64,000 nucleotides of DNA from Clitoria ternatea (lineage: Eukaryota > Streptophyta > Magnoliopsida > Fabales > Fabaceae): contig CM075676.1 in the NCBI GenBank assembly GCA_037962975.1, positions 46,982,001 to 47,046,000 on the forward strand, written 5' to 3'. Below, one piece after another: positions 61,625 to 64,000 of the stretch. Position 1 is the stretch's first letter, and the number at the start of each line of letters is the position of its first letter. Both the position numbers and the translations under genes were made by a program. The notes under the pieces were generated by a model. The model searched no databases and was not told where the DNA came from. It saw only the letters and a program-made list of their open reading frames with translations.

Positions 61625-63085
61625 TTCATCATGAATTAAAAAAACTGATGTGAAAAATTAGTGTGGTTACAATTTTGAAAATATGTGTATGGATTCATAT
61701 CGGTTTTACCAAAAACCGATATGGAAAGTTACCCCATCACATTGGTTTTAAAAAAATTATGGTTAAATGGTTATGCGGTGGCAATTTTAAAAATGTGAAA
61801 AGTTTCAAACTTTTATTAACGCATCACTAGACCACGGTTTTTAAAAAACCGATATGGGATATTAAGATTTCACATCGGCTTTTCTGTAAAACTGATGTGG
61901 AAAATTCTATTTTTCAAAATTAAAAACGTATGCGAACATCTAGCGCACTATTTTTATATTTGTCCTGCACTCAGTTTTTGTTAACATTTCGTAAGAAACT
62001 ATCCCTTTCAAAACTTTTTACCTTTCTCCCCCTCCCACCACCTCATAAGCTTCCATCATTTTGTTAACATTTCGTAAGCTTCCATCATCTCGCATAACCT
62101 CTCTTAAGTTGCACCATCATCGCATGCGCCACCACCTTCTCTCTTTAGCTGCGCCATCACCTTCTCAACTCCATCTCATGTGCTTATCTCTTTATCTCAT
62201 CTCCCTCTTAACTCCATCTCGTGAGCAAGGGTCACTCATTCTCGAGCTTGAGGTGTGTATATTTGTGCTAAAAATGTTTTTTTTGTGCTAAAAATGGTGT
62301 ATGGTTCCTATTTTTTCATGGGTAAATGATTAATGTGGTTATGTTTGTGTTGAAAATGAGATTCTTTATGCATGATGTATAGTTGTTTAACTTGATGTAG
62401 TGTAATGCATATGATTTGTAAGTACATTATACATAAGTTTTTGGACCACTAATTTTTTCCTTGAACATGTTTGTTAAAATACCCAAGAGAACTTGAATAT
62501 GAAATTTGACATGTTTGTGCTAAAAATGGTGTGTATGATTCCCATTTTTTCACATGTAAATGCTTAATATAGGTATGTTTGTGTTGAAAATAAGGTTCTT
62601 TATGCACAATGTGGAGTTGTTTAACTTGATGTAGTGTGATGCATATGGTTGGTAAGTACATTATATAGAAGTTTTTGGACCACTAATTTTTGCCTTGAAC
62701 ATGTTTGTTAAAATATCTAGTCACTTAGTTTGCATATTTACCCAGTATCATATATCACATTGGGTTTTTAAAAAACCGATGTGAGATGTCTCATAAATCA
62801 TGAGTTTATTTTATAAAACCAATGTAAGAAGTCAAATATATAACATCAGTTATACGTAAAACCGATGTGGAATGTTGTACAAATAACAATTTCATATAAG
62901 TTTTTACTCTGAAACCGATGTGGTAAGATAGTTTTCACATTGGTTTTCTCTTAAAATTCAATGTGAAAACCATTTTTCGCATCAGTTTTAAAATCGATGT
63001 GAGATGCATCCATATTTCACAATGGCCAGATCCATATCAGTTTAAAAACTGATATGAACTGGCCAAAAAAACTAATGTGGAACCC
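61625..63085. repeat. Subterminal repeats of the second CACTA family
   Basis: More than a dozen copies of a 12-16 bp motif, consensus CACATCGGTTTT, lie in both orientations and cluster at both ends (61625-61910 and 62755-63085). Several form hairpins such as TTTTTAAAAACCGATGTG. The motif is unrelated to the CACGGTT motif of the element at 1-3796. Confidence 0.85.
62282..62720 (+). repeat. About 205-bp internal duplication
   Basis: The segments 62282-62486 and 62514-62720 are direct copies at roughly 85 percent by eye. Both contain TTTGTGCTAAAAATGGTGT, TTGTTTAACTTGATGTAGTG and TTTTTGGACCACTAATTTTT. Confidence 0.88.
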
Positions 63086-63101
63086 TATTTCTACACTAGT
63101 G

Positions 63102-64000
63102 ATATTCCAATCTCGTGAGAAAATAAGGTAAAAGAAAAAGAGAATGAGAAATAGAGTCAACATCAGGTAAAAATGATTACTATAAGATTTTTGCTACTTC
63201 ATTTAGCTTCTTATCATTTATTTTTTTAATAGTATTATTTAATTAATTATCACCAAAAACATAATTTTGTTTTCAGAAAGGATCATGAAGTACTAGCTAG
63301 TAGCATGAGTTGGGTATACCGGTCGGCCCGTTCCGCAACGAGCTAGTCTGTATAAGTTTGCCCTGTAACAGGCCCACCCGTGTGAGCTCGAGTTTTAAAT
63401 TGGTCAGTTTTTTCCGGACCGTTTAAGGATCACAAGCCCACGGGTTGGCCCACAGGCTAGCTCGTATATATATATTTATATTTTTACTTTTTTTGTTTTA
63501 AAATTATTAAGTTTTGATCCAAAACATATTCCCTTTTATGAAACTCAAACAAAATATAATTTAAAACATTTAATCATCCAAAATCGAAAACCTTCATAAC
63601 TAATTTTTAATAAATTAACAATCAATGAAATTTAAATATCAACTTTTTAATATTTCAATATAAGGAACAATAATATAACATCACCTTAGGTTAGAAGTTC
63701 TTTATTTTTTAAAAGTGTAGTGTGAAAGTAAAATAATATAAAGAAAATATAGAATTTATTTAAAATAAAATAATAAATTTAAATAAATTTAAATGAGCTT
63801 AGCCTATACATCTAATTTTAAATAGTCCTCTTTTTTTAAACCCACAATTCACATGAGAATGGGTTAAAAAAGCCGGCTTATATGCCCATACCCGTATATG
63901 TGCCACGTCTTTGGATAGGACGAGAAGGTGGCCCGTGCTATTGCATAACGCCAATATAGGAAAAAGTCCGATGTGTAATTATTTACATTATTTAGAATTA
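63102..64000. other. Spacer with GGCCCG-rich patches, no gene seen
   Basis: Patches rich in GGCCCG/GGCCCAC words (63320-63470 and 63860-63950) flank an AT-rich middle, a layout seen in some plant dispersed repeats. I cannot define ends or a family. Confidence 0.4.

Larger units (their letters stand above)
61591..63101. mobile_element. Non-autonomous CACTA-like element, 1.5 kb
   Basis: The left end CACTAGTGCGAAAG (61591) and the right end, reversed, CACTAGTGTAGAAA (63101) are terminal inverted repeats of the CACTA type. The flanking triplets are ACA and ATA, a possible 3-bp target duplication with one change. Inside both ends lie subterminal repeats of CACATCGGTTTT / AAAACCGATGTG (about 61625-61910 and 62755-63085). 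No transposase is encoded. Confidence 0.85.

Noticed and set aside
63310..63950. GGCCCG-rich patches as a possible transposon
   Set aside because: No terminal repeats, target duplication or coding sequence could be defined.

Overview
The window is nuclear DNA of a flowering plant, most likely a papilionoid legume of the Vigna/Phaseolus/soybean group. The reasons are: spliced genes with plant-type introns, a 496-residue beta-amylase very close to the soybean seed enzyme, a group I plant formin, a DYW-class pentatricopeptide (PPR) gene, and dense nested LTR retrotransposons and CACTA transposons. No bacterial, viral or organellar block was seen. The species call is an inference.

Only four host genes are well supported: a group I formin (8758-15375, minus, six exons, 939 residues), a tRNA-Ala(AGC) (38812-38884, plus), an intronless DYW-type PPR gene (39038-41140, plus) and a beta-amylase (43182-45890, minus, seven exons, 496 residues). 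The exon structures were rebuilt by hand from splice sites, and both multi-exon reading frames close exactly. The genes have unrelated jobs (actin nucleation at membranes, translation, organelle RNA editing, starch breakdown) and do not form a cluster.

Most of the rest is transposable elements. Left to right: a CACTA (En/Spm) transposon cut by the window edge (1-3796); a decayed Ty1/copia element (about 3797-8236); the formin gene, with a palindromic MITE in intron 2; a 6.4-kb LTR element with large LTRs and only a broken gag between them (17425-23840, target duplication ACTAG); a 10.6-kb Ty3/gypsy chromovirus-like element (24158-34757, target duplication TAAAC) whose integrase lacks its first catalytic aspartate; degenerate LTR debris (34.8-37 kb); the tRNA/PPR/beta-amylase island, with a 438-bp TRIM between the PPR and amylase genes; a truncated SIRE-like copia element (about 47.2-50.5 kb); an old Tat-lineage gypsy element (50.5-61.1 kb, minus) split by two solo LTRs with perfect 5-bp target duplications (50866-53940 and 58222-60693); and a 1.5-kb non-autonomous CACTA-like element (61591-63101).

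The solo LTRs belong to the same two LTR families as the full elements, so the window records repeated bursts of both families. I found no convincing new biochemical system. The most interesting signals are the gag-only element and its apparent kinship to the neighbouring chromovirus, the integrase deletion, the subterminal repeat arrays of two CACTA families, the TRIM with a tandem-repeat core, and the asparagine/aspartate tract in the formin.
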